Below are positions 7,902-17,501 of a stretch of 59,804 nt of DNA, in pieces (the first letter of the stretch is position 1; each line of letters opens with the position of its first letter). The DNA is taken from assembly GCA_023383015.1 (NCBI GenBank), contig JAHDXW010000026.1, forward strand, positions 1-59,804. Direction: 5' to 3'. The position numbers were made by a program, and so were the translations under genes. The notes under the pieces were generated by a model. The model was not told where the DNA came from, did no database searches, and worked only from the letters and a program-made list of their open reading frames with translations. The stretch comes from Paracoccaceae bacterium. GTDB taxonomy: Bacteria; Pseudomonadota; Alphaproteobacteria; Rhodobacterales; Rhodobacteraceae.

Positions 7902-8907
7902 GGGCGGCCGCCTCGCAACCGCCGCGCCCGTGTCGACCTTTCGTCGCGGGTGAGGGGAAGGGCGGCGCGCCCTCGCCGTGAGGGGCACGGCGGCGATCAT
8001 GACTGCCCCGGCGAAGACCGCCCGCACGGGCGCCGCCCCCCGCGTGGCAGGCCCGACCGCCGCGGTCGCGGCGGAGGCGAGCCGCGGGAACACCGGCGTC
8101 ACCGGCGGCAGTTGCGGCACGGGCCGGCGCGGAGGCCGACCGGGGCAGCGCCGGGAGGGCGCGAGCGGCGTTCTTCCCGTTCCGCCGGCGCCGGGCGGCC
8201 GCGGTGCCGATCGTGCCGGGTTGCGGCCGCGCAGGCGCGAGCCACGGAAGCGAGCGCCGTCCCGGAACGGGCCGCGGCGGCCATGGCATCCGCGGCAGGG
8301 CCGGCGCCCTGTGCCCCGCGTCCGCGGGCGCGGTGCGGAGGTTCTCCCCTGGACGAATCCCCGCCCGGTGCGATGGTTGTGCCGCCCGGAAGGCGACGGG
8401 GACGACTGATGCGGCTGCAGGACGTAGCGGGGAAGCATCGCCGGGCAGGCGTGCCACGGCCCCGGCCGGGGCGGCGGCCGGGTTCGCCGGGGGCGGGCAC
8501 TGCGGCGGCACCGGCGACGGGACGATCTTCAACCCGACCCTGACCGCGGCCTTCTTTCCGAACCGATACAAGTAGTCCACCCTGATGGCTGCCGGACTGC
8601 CGAGAGCCGCGGTGCACCGCCACTTCGGCGGGCGAGGGATCGCGGGGTCGGACAGGATACCGGGAGACACCCTGCGGTCCCGGATGGTGTGACAGGGGCA
8701 GGACACCCGGGTCAGGAACCGGGTGATCTGCAGCGCCCGCGCCGGGACCGATGCCCGACCCGCGCCATGGCCCGGTGGAGCTTGCCGCGCTGCCGGACCG
8801 GGAGTGCCCCGGGGCGGAGGGGGCGCGGTTCCCCCGGCCCGGCCCTTGGCTTGCCCGTGCGCGCGTGCCAGATGTCGGCCGACCCCCCCCCCGCGCAGGA
8901 CGCCGCG
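7902..8907. other. 1-kb region without a supported gene between hisH and hisA
   Basis: Several open frames cross this stretch on both strands, but all have shadow-like composition (Arg/Gly/Pro/Ala-rich), no domain and no good ribosome-binding site. A short tract near 8525-8575 has slightly more natural composition on both strands (for example [12 protein letters not shown] on plus) but cannot be extended. A C-run of ten (8883-8892) lies just ahead of hisA. It could be a decayed gene or long untranslated DNA; nothing more can be claimed. Confidence 0.5.
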
Positions 8908-9627
8908 ATGATCCTCTACCCCGCCATCGACCTCAAGGACGGCGCCTGCGTGCGGCTTCTGCGCGGCGACATGGCCTCCGCCACCGTCTTCGGCACCGAT
9001 CCCGCCGCCCGGGCGGCGACGTTCGCCGCCGCCGGCTGCCGCTGGCTGCATCTTGTCGACCTCGACGGCGCCTTCGCCGGCCGGCCGGCCAACCGCGCCG
9101 CGGTGGAGGCGATCCTGAAGGCCGTCGCCATCCCCTGCCAGCTTGGCGGCGGCATCCGCGACATGGCCACGCTCGAGGGCTGGCTTGCCGCCGGCGTCGC
9201 GCGGGTCATCCTCGGCACCGCGGCGGTGGAGGACCCTGCGCTGGTGCGGGCGGCCGCAGGCGCGTTTCCCGGGCGTGTCGCGGTCGGCATCGACGCCCGG
9301 GCCGGCCGGGTCGCCACCCGCGGCTGGGCCGAGGCGACCGCGGTGACGGCCACCGACCTGGCCCGGCGGTTCGAGGACGCGGGCGTGGCCGCCATCGTCT
9401 ACACCGACATCGACCGCGACGGCGCCATGGCCGGCCCGAACGTCGCCGCGACGGCGGCCCTGGCCCGCAGCGTGGCGGTGCCGGTGATCGCCTCGGGCGG
9501 CGTCGCCTCGCTGGCTGACCTTCTGGCACTGCGCGACAGCGGGGTGATCGCCGGGGCGATCTCGGGCCGGGCCCTCTACGAGGGCGCGCTCGACCTCGCC
9601 GAGGCGCTGGCGGCGCTCGGGGGGTAG
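8908..9627 (+). CDS. hisA: ProFAR isomerase (HisA)
   Basis: Phosphoribosylformimino-5-aminoimidazole carboxamide ribotide isomerase, a (beta/alpha)8 barrel of 239 residues. Catalytic Asp8 is in YPAIDLKDG and the second half carries [12 protein letters not shown]. Phosphate-binding QLGGGIRD and [10 protein letters not shown] are the two half-barrel motifs. The ATG follows a GCAGGA ribosome-binding site. The next gene, convergent on the minus strand, ends nine bases after hisA, so no terminator fits between. Confidence 0.96.
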   Translation: MILYPAIDLKDGACVRLLRGDMASATVFGTDPAARAATFAAAGCRWLHLVDLDGAFAGRPANRAAVEAILKAVAIPCQLGGGIRDMATLEGWLAAGVARVILGTAAVEDPALVRAAAGAFPGRVAVGIDARAGRVATRGWAEATAVTATDLARRFEDAGVAAIVYTDIDRDGAMAGPNVAATAALARSVAVPVIASGGVASLADLLALRDSGVIAGAISGRALYEGALDLAEALAALGG

Positions 9628-9636
9628 GCGCGCCGC

Positions 9637-10752
9637 CTATCCCAGCGGCCCCGCCTGCCAGAGGCGCACCGTCAGCCCGCCGTGCGGTACCGGGGGCCCG
9701 GGCGGGGCGAAGGGCAGGCCGGTGGCGCGGGCCAGCCCCTCGTCGGCGGTGATGACGCCGACGCGCCAGCCGGCGAATCGCTCGCGCAGCACCGCGCCGA
9801 GGCTGCCGTAGAGGGCGAAGAGCAGCCTGCGCTCGCCGATGCGCGCACCATAGGGCGGGTTGACCAGCACGAGGCCGGGGGGGCCCGGCGGCCGCTCGAG
9901 CGCGCCGATGGCGGCGCGCGACAGGTGCACCCGGCCGGCGACCCCGGCGCGCGCGGCGTTGGCCGCGGCCATCCGCACCGCCCCGGCATCGCGGTCGGCC
10001 CCCCACATCACCGCGTCCGACACCGGCACCGGCGGGCGGGCCTTCAGCGCCGCCCAGGCGGCGGGGTCGAAGGAGGGCAGCGCCTGGAAGGCGAAGGCCC
10101 GCGCCCGACCGGGGGCAAGGCCGGCGGCGATGCCCGCGGCCTCGATCGGGATGGTGCCCGAGCCGCACATCGGGTCGAGGACCGGGCTCCTCCCGTCCCA
10201 GCCGCAGGCCGCGAGGAACAGCGCCGCCAGCGTCTCGCGCAGGGGGGCCTTGCCGACCTCGGCCTTGAGGCCGCGGCGGTGCAGGGGCTCGCCCGAGCTG
10301 TCGAGGCTGATGGTGCAGAGGTCGTCGTCGATCCTGGCGAGCAGCCGCAGCGCCCCCTCCTCGAGCCGGCCCTCGACGGCGCCGGTCGCCCCGGCGACGG
10401 CGCCGAGAACCCGCTCGGCCGCCGCCCCGGCATGCCAGATGCGCGAGGCGCGGCAGGTCGCCTCGACCTTGACGCGCGCGCCCCGGGGCAAGAGCGCCGC
10501 CCAGTCCACCCGCCGCGCCCGCCGGTCGAGCTGCGCGGGATGCAGCGCCCGGAACGCGGCCACCCGCACGAGCACCCGCCCTGCCCCGTGCAGGTCGAGG
10601 TTCGCGCGCCACACATCGGGCCAGCCGCCGCGCAGGGTGACGCCGCCGGGGGCGACCTCGGGGGCCGCAAACCCCGCCGCCGCGGCCTCGGCGGCGAGCA
10701 GGGGCTCGAGCCCCGGGGGGGCGGCAAGGAAGATCTCGAGGGGCGGCTCCAT
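9637..10752 (-). CDS. THUMP-domain class I SAM-dependent RNA methyltransferase (RlmL N-terminal-like)
   Basis: 371 residues with an N-terminal ferredoxin-like/THUMP part (EIFLAAPPGLEPLLAAEA) and a Rossmann methyltransferase domain. Motifs are DPMCGSGTIPIEAA (~190-203) for the SAM site and LVNPPYGARIG for the N2-guanine target pocket. This matches the half of RlmL that methylates 23S rRNA G2445 and related tRNA enzymes; the second RlmL domain is absent, as in most alphaproteobacteria. The gene is antisense within the histidine cluster, between hisA and hisF. Confidence 0.85.
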   Translation of the reverse strand: MEPPLEIFLAAPPGLEPLLAAEAAAAGFAAPEVAPGGVTLRGGWPDVWRANLDLHGAGRVLVRVAAFRALHPAQLDRRARRVDWAALLPRGARVKVEATCRASRIWHAGAAAERVLGAVAGATGAVEGRLEEGALRLLARIDDDLCTISLDSSGEPLHRRGLKAEVGKAPLRETLAALFLAACGWDGRSPVLDPMCGSGTIPIEAAGIAAGLAPGRARAFAFQALPSFDPAAWAALKARPPVPVSDAVMWGADRDAGAVRMAAANAARAGVAGRVHLSRAAIGALERPPGPPGLVLVNPPYGARIGERRLLFALYGSLGAVLRERFAGWRVGVITADEGLARATGLPFAPPGPPVPHGGLTVRLWQAGPLG

Positions 10753-10931
10753 CCCGCACCCCTAGCGCATGTCCGGCACCGATGGAAACGGCCCCGCCCC
10801 CGCGGCCCGCCTCCGCATCCCGCCCCTTGGCGCGCCGGGGGAGTCCGTGACAGGATGGCGACGCTCTCCCGCACGGGTGGGGGCGGGCCGGCCCGGCACG
10901 CCCCCGCCGCGCCGGGCCGGCGGAGCCCGAC

Positions 10932-11210
10932 ATGCGCCTCGCGCTGCGCATCCTGGCCTGGATCCTGATCCTGCTCGGCCTTGCCCCGGTGATGCTGGCG
11001 GCCGCCGCGGCGGCGATCGCGACGCAGAACGGCTGCACCCTGCACGAGGGCTTTCCCGTAGCCTGCATCATCGGCGGGCAGGACTGGGGACCGACGCTCC
11101 ACGCCATGGGCCTGCTCGTCTGGGTCGGAATCGTCACCAGCCCGCTGCTGCTGGTCGGGCTGCCGGTCCATCTCGGGCTGTGGGTCGCGGGCCGCGGCGC
11201 ACGGCGCTGA
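10932..11210 (+). CDS. Small conserved membrane protein between hisA and hisF
   Basis: 92 residues with two predicted membrane segments (about 6-30 and 58-84) joined by a loop containing the two cysteines of NGCTLHEGFPVACIIGGQ. The loop could carry a disulfide if it faces the periplasm. The end is basic (GRGARR). It is 39 bases upstream of hisF and co-directional, so probably co-transcribed, but nothing ties it to histidine synthesis. Function unknown. Confidence 0.75.
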   Translation: MRLALRILAWILILLGLAPVMLAAAAAAIATQNGCTLHEGFPVACIIGGQDWGPTLHAMGLLVWVGIVTSPLLLVGLPVHLGLWVAGRGARR

Positions 11211-11249
11211 CCCCTTGCACCTCTGCTGCCCGCGCGCGACAAGCAGGCC

Positions 11250-12007
<758 letters not shown>

Positions 12008-12011
<4 letters not shown>

Positions 12012-12328
12012 GCGCTCATCCGCTCGACCGGCTGGCAGCGGCCGTCGAGGCGCGCCGCGGCGCCGACCCCGCGGCGTCCTGGACCGCGCAGCTCCTGGCA
12101 CGCGGGCCCGAGACCTGTGCGCGCAAGTTCGGCGAGGAGGCGCTCGAGGCGGTGATCGAGGCGGTGCGCGGCGACCGCGGGCGGCTGGTGTCCGAGGGGG
12201 CCGATGTCCTCTACCACTTCCTCGTCATGCTGGCCGCGCGCGGGGTGACGCTGGCGGAGGTGCTGGCCGAGCTGGAGCGGCGCGAGGGCCGCTCGGGAAT
12301 CGAGGAGAAGGCGTCGCGGCCGCGCTGA
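12008..12328 (+). CDS. hisE: Phosphoribosyl-ATP pyrophosphatase
   Basis: Hydrolyses PR-ATP to PR-AMP, the second step of histidine synthesis. The all-alpha 106-residue protein shows the MazG-like metal site in [13 protein letters not shown] and the [15 protein letters not shown] helix. It overlaps hisF by four bases. The separate hisI function is not in this window. Confidence 0.95.
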
Positions 12329-12814
12329 GGCCGGCACCGCGAAGGGCAGGCAGGGGGATGATGACGGTCGCGATCGCACCGGGGGCGCGCGCGTCCCCGC
12401 TTGCCATCCCCCTCGCGGCCGGCGGCCGGCACTTTTCAGGCCGGGCAAGGCTGCGGCTGCGTCGGGGCCGTCGGCCGCGATGCCCCGGGCCACGCCCCGC
12501 CGGCCGGAGCCGGCCGCGGCGCCGGCGCCAGCGGCGGTCCTGCTCTGCCCCCGTGGCCGTCCGTCCCGCCGCTGGGATCGGGGCGGACCCGTCCCCGTCC
12601 ATGCGCACCGGCCGCGGCGCCTGCTGCGCCGGCCGTCGGGCTGGCGTCACCCCCGGGGGGCGGACGGGGAAGGAAGAGGTCCGGCACCGCGGCGGGATGC
12701 CCCCCGGGGAGCGGGCGAAAGGGCACGGCGGCACCGCCGGGGCCCGGCGCGGAACGTGCCGCCGCCCGGCGGGGGCTCGATGCCCCAGCCGGGCGGTGCC
12801 GCCTGCGGGCGGGC
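12329..12814. other. Intergenic region between convergent hisE and the CoA-binding protein gene
   Basis: Nearly 490 bases of GC-rich DNA with no frame that looks like a protein. No clear intrinsic terminator with a T-run was found for either convergent gene. Confidence 0.5.
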
Positions 12815-13291
12815 CTACAGCCGCGACGAGATCAGCCCGGTGGCGAACCCGCCCATGCGCAGTTCGCCGAACAGGCGCTGGTACTCGATCTTCGGGCAGC
12901 GGTTCATGATCACCGTCATCCCGCGCGCCTCGGCCCGCGCGGCGGCCTCGGGGTTCTCCACCCCGATCTGCATCCAGACCGTGCGCAGATGCGGCAGATG
13001 CGCCAGTGCCTCGTCCACCACGGCCCCCGCCTGGTCGGACCGGCGGAAGATGTCGACCATGTCGACGCGCTCCTCGGGGGGGATGTCGGCCAGCCGGGCG
13101 CGGACGGTCGCGCCGAACAGCGTCTCGCCGGCATGGCCGGGGTTGACCGGGATCACCGCGAAGCCCTTCAGCGCCAGGTAGCGCGCGACGAAATAGCTGG
13201 GCCGCACCGGGTTCGGCGACACGCCGACCACGGCCACGACCCGTGTCGTGGTCAGCACCTGGAGGAGAAGCGTGTCGGTCACCTGCGGCAT
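12815..13291 (-). CDS. CoA-binding domain protein (YccU-like)
   Basis: 158-residue single Rossmann-like CoA-binding domain. The N-terminal VVAVVGVSPNPVRPSYFVAR carries the glycine-rich nucleotide loop of the family. Later EERVDMVDIFRRSDQA and WMQIGVENPEAA match the core, and MNRCPKIEYQRLF is the usual C-terminal block. The family resembles the succinyl-CoA synthetase alpha N-domain, but its substrate is unknown. The gene is monocistronic. Start is the ATG giving MPQVTDTLL. Confidence 0.88.
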   Translation of the reverse strand: MPQVTDTLLLQVLTTTRVVAVVGVSPNPVRPSYFVARYLALKGFAVIPVNPGHAGETLFGATVRARLADIPPEERVDMVDIFRRSDQAGAVVDEALAHLPHLRTVWMQIGVENPEAAARAEARGMTVIMNRCPKIEYQRLFGELRMGGFATGLISSRL

Positions 13292-13347
13292 GGCGGCAGG
13301 CTAGCAACCCGGCCGGCGGGCCGGAAGGGGTGGCGGCGGCCGGCGGC

Positions 13348-13379
13348 AAAAAAGGCGCCCGGACCAGCCGGCCGGGCGC
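13348..13379 (-). terminator. Intrinsic terminator of the YHS-domain gene
   Basis: On the minus strand an 8-base-pair GC stem (GCGCCCGG / CCGGGCGC with a nine-base loop) is followed within two bases by TTTTTT. It lies 150 bases after the YHS-domain gene stop and before the next minus-strand gene, so it should isolate the two. Confidence 0.75.
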
Positions 13380-13530
13380 AGTCGCGGAACGAGGGACAGT
13401 GAAGAGAAACGCGAAGGTTCCGACTCCGCGCCTCGCCTTGCAGATGGGGTCGGCGCGGCGCCGCGAAAAGGCCCCGTCGCGGAACCGTGAAGGCGCGTGC
13501 GCCCCTGGAGAGGCCGCCGCCCGCCGGGCC

Positions 13531-14067
13531 TCAGCGCCTGAGGCCGGGCCAGACGCGGCGGGCGGCCTCGGTCACCGTGGTCGCGTCGGACGACAGCAGG
13601 CGCAGGACGTCGACGCTGTGGGCGAGGTAGAGGCGGCCCTCGACGATGGCGAAGGCGGTGGGATCGCCCGGCAGGGCGAGGCCGCGGCTGAGCCCGTAGG
13701 CGCAGTAGCCGCCGAACTGCGGCGCATAGGCGGTCGGGTTGCCCTCGAAGGTCGCGAGGTTGCCGGCCGTGGCGAAACGCCAGACTGCGCCGCGCCAGCG
13801 CAGGGCGAGCGACGGCAGGCCCGCCACCGCCCTGCCCTCGGTGAAGTAGGCCACCGCGTCATGCCCGCCGAGCGCGAGACCGGCAGGGGCGAAGACACGC
13901 GCCACCGGCGCCGACAGCGCCGCGGCGTGCAGCGCCTGCGGCACCCCGCCCTCGGCCGGCAGGCGCTGCTCGTCGGCGGCGGCCGGCGCCGCGACGAGGG
14001 CCAGCGCGGCAAGGGCAAGCGCGGCAAGGGCAAGCGCGGAGGGTGCCGGCGCGATCGCCGCCGCCAT
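13531..14067 (-). CDS. Exported YHS-domain protein
   Basis: 178 residues. An N-terminal signal peptide (about 1-33, ending VAAPAAA-DE) precedes a YHS-type domain: GHDAVAYFTEGRAVAG, then a WRFATAGNLATFEGNPTAYAPQFGG stretch and YCAYGLSRG. YHS domains are short, often metal-linked modules; Rhodobacteraceae proteins of this form are annotated only by domain. The ATG giving MAAAIAPAPS was chosen because it directly precedes the hydrophobic leader; an upstream in-frame ATG would add a low-complexity stretch. A T-rich terminator follows. Confidence 0.8.
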   Translation of the reverse strand: MAAAIAPAPSALALAALALAALALVAAPAAADEQRLPAEGGVPQALHAAALSAPVARVFAPAGLALGGHDAVAYFTEGRAVAGLPSLALRWRGAVWRFATAGNLATFEGNPTAYAPQFGGYCAYGLSRGLALPGDPTAFAIVEGRLYLAHSVDVLRLLSSDATTVTEAARRVWPGLRR

Positions 14068-14305
14068 CCCCGGCCGGACCCGGCCACGCGCGGCGGGCTG
14101 GCACTGAGCGGCACCGGCTGGCGGGGGGGGGGAAGCGTCTGGCATCGCGCGGCTCGGCGGCTCCGGATACGGCCCCCGACAGATGCCGGATTCGCCGGCG
14201 GCTGGGAAGCCGGCCTCCCGCAAGCGTGAAGGACTGTGGCGCCGGCGTGCGCGCCGGTTGGCGGCGGGCGCGGCGGCGGACGGCGGAGCCGGCAGCGGCG
14301 GCAGG

Positions 14306-15079
14306 CTAGCCGCGTCCGGCGCTGGCGGCGTAGAGCGCCACTGCCGCGGCGTTCGAGACGTTGAGCGAGGCGAAGGGCCCGGCGGCGGCGATCCGCGCCA
14401 GCACGTCGCAGGTGGCACGGGTGCGATCGCGCAGCCCCGGGCCCTCGGCCCCCAGCACCAGCCCCACCGGCGCGGGCCCGATCCCGGCCAGCCCCTCGGC
14501 CAGCGTCACGGGCGCCGCCCCCTCCAGCCCGACCAGCCGGTAGCCCGCCCGGCGGGCGGTCTCCATGGCCTCGGCGAGGTTTCGCACCCGCAGGTAGGGC
14601 TGGCGCTCCAGCGCCCCCGAGGCTGCCTTGGCCAGTGCCCCGGTCTCGGGCGCGGCGTGGTGCAGGGGCGCGACCACCGCCGCCGCCCCGAACACCTCGG
14701 CCGACCGCAGGATCGCCCCGGCGTTGTGGGGGTCGGTGACGCGATCGAGAAACAGCAGCGGCCGCCCCCCGTCGAGCCGTGCCTCGAGCGGGCCCCAGTC
14801 GAGCGGCCGGACCTCCATGGCCGCTCCCTGGTGGACCGACCCCGGGTCGAGCGGGGCGGGGAAGCGGCGGGGATCGGCGATCTCGGGGGCGAGCCCGGCC
14901 GCGGCGATCGCCTCGGCCAGCCGGTCGGCGGCGTTGCGCGTCACGATCAGCCGGATCCTGCGGCGGGCAGGGTTGGCCAGCGCATCGCGCACCGCGTGCA
15001 GGCCGAACAGCCAGACCGTCGCCGACGCCGCCGCGCGCGCGCCGCGTTCCTTCGTGACCACCCAGTCGGGTTTCCTCAC
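14306..15079 (-). CDS. rlmB: RlmB-type 23S rRNA (Gm2251) 2'-O-methyltransferase, SpoU/TrmH family
   Basis: 257 residues with the N-terminal RNA substrate-binding domain (WLFGLHAVRDALANPAR) and a trefoil-knot SPOUT domain. SPOUT motifs are LDRVTDPHNAGAILRSA (motif 1), GLVLGAEGPGL (motif 2) and FASLNVSNAAAVALY (motif 3). The start is a GTG with a perfect AGGAGG five bases upstream, giving VRKPDWVV as in relatives, so the longer upstream frame is not used. Specificity for G2251 is inferred from the family. Confidence 0.9.
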   Translation of the reverse strand: MRKPDWVVTKERGARAAASATVWLFGLHAVRDALANPARRRIRLIVTRNAADRLAEAIAAAGLAPEIADPRRFPAPLDPGSVHQGAAMEVRPLDWGPLEARLDGGRPLLFLDRVTDPHNAGAILRSAEVFGAAAVVAPLHHAAPETGALAKAASGALERQPYLRVRNLAEAMETARRAGYRLVGLEGAAPVTLAEGLAGIGPAPVGLVLGAEGPGLRDRTRATCDVLARIAAAGPFASLNVSNAAAVALYAASAGRG

Positions 15080-15238
15080 CCCGGCCTCCTGTCCAGCCCA
15101 CGGCCGCAGGTCATAGAGCATCATCGGCGCCGATGGAATCGTCCCGTCCCGCGCGACCGGGTCGGGCGGCAGGGGCTTGAGCGGCAGGGCCGGCGGCGCC
15201 ATATCGGTGCCGGCGCAGCCCGCGCCCCGGCGACCGCC

Positions 15239-16087
15239 ATGCAGGCCACGCAATCCCCGCCCGATTTCGCCGAGGCGACCGCCGTCGTCGCCGACCCGCT
15301 GCACTTCAAGGCCCGGCTCGGCATCGGCGAGGATGCCTACCGCCTGCTGCGGCTGCGCAAGGCGGCGGCCGAGGCCTGGGATGCCGCCGGCGCCGCCGCG
15401 ACGGGCGCGGCCTTCGCCGCCTCTCCGCCGGTAGCGACGGCGTTCTTCGGGGCCTCGGGCTTCTGGGCGGCGATCGGGCTGGGCGGCGCGGCCAGCACGC
15501 CAGTCGGATGGGTGATCCTGGCCGGGGCGCTGTCGGGCGGCGCGTGGTTCGGCCTGTCGCGGGCGCTGCGCGGGGCCGAGGCGCGGCAGGTGACGGTGAT
15601 CCCGCATGTTATCAACACCCCTCTGGACGTCCTCGCCCTCGGCCTGTTCGAGCTCATGGCGCCGCTGGCGCTGAAGGTCGCCGCCGTCGACGGCCCGATC
15701 GGCACGCCCGAGCGCGCGGCGATCCGGGACTGGTTCGTTCGTGGCTGGGGCTATGAGGCGGCCTTCGTCGACGCGGCGCTGCCCTGGACCGAGGCGCGGC
15801 TGGAGGGTCACGCAATCCGCGACCTCGCCCGCGCCCTCGGCGCCTTCAAGCGCGACAACCCCGACTGCAACGCCGCCGCCATGGCGCCCGAGCTCACCGC
15901 CTTCCTGAGCGCGGTCGCGACCGCCGACGGCCCGCTCGACGAGCGCGAGGAGATGGCGATCGAGCGCGTCGCCCGGCTGGTTGCCGAGGAGGCGCGCCCG
16001 GCCCCGCTGCGGCGTCTGCGCCGGCTGATCGCCGCCCTGCCGGCGCGGCTTGCCGCGCGGCTGCGCCGCCCCTCCCTTCGTTCTTGA
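15239..16087 (+). CDS. TerB-like membrane-associated protein
   Basis: 282 residues. The middle (about 70-110) contains hydrophobic glycine/alanine-rich segments (SPPVATAFFGASGFWAAIG and GWVILAGALSGGAWFGL). The C-terminal two thirds resembles TerB-type helical domains, with two acidic repeats, KVAAVDGPIGTPERAAI and LSAVATADGPLDEREEMAI, in the aspartate-rich metal-binding position. The ATG giving MQATQSPPD was chosen; the frame is open further upstream but that part is antisense to rlmB. Function unknown; tellurite or envelope-stress links of the family are not evidence here. tRNA-Tyr follows by 34 bases. Confidence 0.72.
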   Translation: MQATQSPPDFAEATAVVADPLHFKARLGIGEDAYRLLRLRKAAAEAWDAAGAAATGAAFAASPPVATAFFGASGFWAAIGLGGAASTPVGWVILAGALSGGAWFGLSRALRGAEARQVTVIPHVINTPLDVLALGLFELMAPLALKVAAVDGPIGTPERAAIRDWFVRGWGYEAAFVDAALPWTEARLEGHAIRDLARALGAFKRDNPDCNAAAMAPELTAFLSAVATADGPLDEREEMAIERVARLVAEEARPAPLRRLRRLIAALPARLAARLRRPSLRS

Positions 16088-16121
16088 CGCCCCCGGGGGG
16101 CTCGGCTACGACGCCGGCCAG

Positions 16122-16205
16122 GGGCGACGTGCTGCAAGGTGCGGCAGCGGACTGTAACTCCGCCGGGGAGACCCACGCCTGGTTCGATTCCAGGGTCGCC
16201 CACCA
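16122..16205 (+). tRNA. tRNA-Tyr (GTA anticodon)
   Basis: Acceptor arm GGGCGAC pairs with GTCGCCC. The anticodon stem GCGGA/TCCGC closes the loop CTGTAAC, giving GTA. There is a long class-II variable arm, the T arm is CCTGGTTCGATTCCAGG, and the terminal ACCA is encoded. The 84-nucleotide length fits tRNA-Tyr. Confidence 0.96.
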
Positions 16206-16297
16206 TCCCCCGCGCCGCGCATCCCGACCGCAGCCCCGCGCGCCGGTGCGCCATGCACGCCTGCCGGCACCGGGCACCGGCCATCCCCGCGCGCGGA

Positions 16298-17497
16298 TCA
16301 GCCCGTCGCGGCAACGGCGGCGGCGAGACGCCGGACGCCCTCGGCCAGCCGGTCGGGCGGGTTGAGGGTGAAGTTCAGCCGGATCGCGCCGCGGTCGCGG
16401 CCGGCGGGGTCGAACACGCTGCCCGGGGTGATGCAGACGCCCGCCGCGAGCGCGGCGTCGAACAGCCGGTCGGTGTCGAGCCCTTGATCGCGCGCCCGGG
16501 CCCACACGAACATGCCGCCCTCGGGCACCTCCCAGGCGAAGCGGCCGGCAAGCTCTGCGTCCATGGCGGCAAGCAGCGCGTCGCGGCGGCCGCGGTAGTG
16601 GGCCACCGCCGCGGCCGCCAGCCGCTCGGGCAGGCCTGCCGCCAGCGCACCGAGCGCGACCGCCTGGGTCAGCCCCGAGCCGCACATGTCGGCGCCCTGC
16701 CGGGCGCGGGCGAGGGCCGCGATCATGTCGGGGGCCGCTGCCACCCAGCCGACGCGCAACCCCGGGACGACCTCCTTGGACAGCGTGCCGAGGTAGACCA
16801 CCGTCCCGTCGTAGACCGCCCCCGGCCGGTCGGCGGCAGCCAGTTCGATCAGCCGCGGCGGCAGGGGCCCGCCATAGCCGAGGCTGCCGTAGGGATCGTC
16901 CTCGACCAGCCATGTGCCCGCGGCGCGCGCCGCCGCGACGAGCGCGTGCCGCTCCCCGCCGGGCACCAGCCGGCCGGTGGGGTTGGAGAAGTTCGGCACC
17001 GCATAGGCGAAGGCCGCGCCGGTGCAGGCGGCGGCCAGTTCGGTCGCGGTGGCGCCGGGCATCAGCGGGCGGTAGCGCGGCCGGCGCGGCCGCCAGGCGT
17101 CCAGCGCGCCAAGGTAGGTGGGCCACTGGGCGGCGACCGTCGCCCCCTCCTCGAGCAGCACCTTGCCGATCAGGTCGAGCGCCTGCAGCCCCCCCGAGAC
17201 CACGAGCAGGTTGTCGCGGCCGAGCCTGAGGGCGGGGCCCGACAGGCGTGAGGCCAGCGCGTCGCGCAGCGCCGGCAGCCCGGCGACCGGGCCGTAGCCC
17301 AGAACCTCCGCCGGCCGCTCGCGCACCGCCGCGGCGGCCAGCGCGGCCAGTTCCTCGACAGGGAACAGCGCCGGGTCGGGCAGGCCGCCGGCGAGGTTGA
17401 TCATCCCCGGGCGCCCGGCGGCGGCCAGGAACGCGGCGGTGATGTCGTTGCCCCCGGCCAGCCAGGCAGCGAAGGGCGCGCGCGCGGGCGGCGCCAT
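16298..17497 (-). CDS. PLP-dependent aminotransferase (MocR/2-aminoadipate type without HTH)
   Basis: 399-residue fold-type I aminotransferase. NLAGGLPDPALFP is the characteristic opening of the LysN/MocR-like subgroup. YAVPNFSNPTGRL and VEDDPYGSLGYGG form the cofactor pocket, and LGTLSKEVVPGLRVGW carries the Schiff-base lysine. No winged-helix domain precedes it, so it is an enzyme and not a MocR regulator. Substrate is unclear (2-aminoadipate, branched-chain or aromatic amino acids). The start ATG is four bases after the stop of the enoyl-CoA hydratase gene, so the two are an operon. Confidence 0.88.
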   Translation of the reverse strand: MAPPARAPFAAWLAGGNDITAAFLAAAGRPGMINLAGGLPDPALFPVEELAALAAAAVRERPAEVLGYGPVAGLPALRDALASRLSGPALRLGRDNLLVVSGGLQALDLIGKVLLEEGATVAAQWPTYLGALDAWRPRRPRYRPLMPGATATELAAACTGAAFAYAVPNFSNPTGRLVPGGERHALVAAARAAGTWLVEDDPYGSLGYGGPLPPRLIELAAADRPGAVYDGTVVYLGTLSKEVVPGLRVGWVAAAPDMIAALARARQGADMCGSGLTQAVALGALAAGLPERLAAAAVAHYRGRRDALLAAMDAELAGRFAWEVPEGGMFVWARARDQGLDTDRLFDAALAAGVCITPGSVFDPAGRDRGAIRLNFTLNPPDRLAEGVRRLAAAVAATG

Positions 17498-17501
17498 CGC
17501 C

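Noticed and set aside
8500-8620. Possible outer-membrane-protein remnant ([10 protein letters not shown]-like on minus, [10 protein letters not shown] on plus)
   Set aside because: Too short, and it cannot be extended in either direction in any frame.
12343-12810. Open frames between hisE and the CoA-binding protein gene
   Set aside because: Arg/Gly/Pro-rich in all frames, with no ribosome-binding site or recognisable domain.
14183-15238. Long N-terminal extension of the TerB-like protein
   Set aside because: The extension is antisense to rlmB and has shadow composition; the start at 15239 fits the domain.
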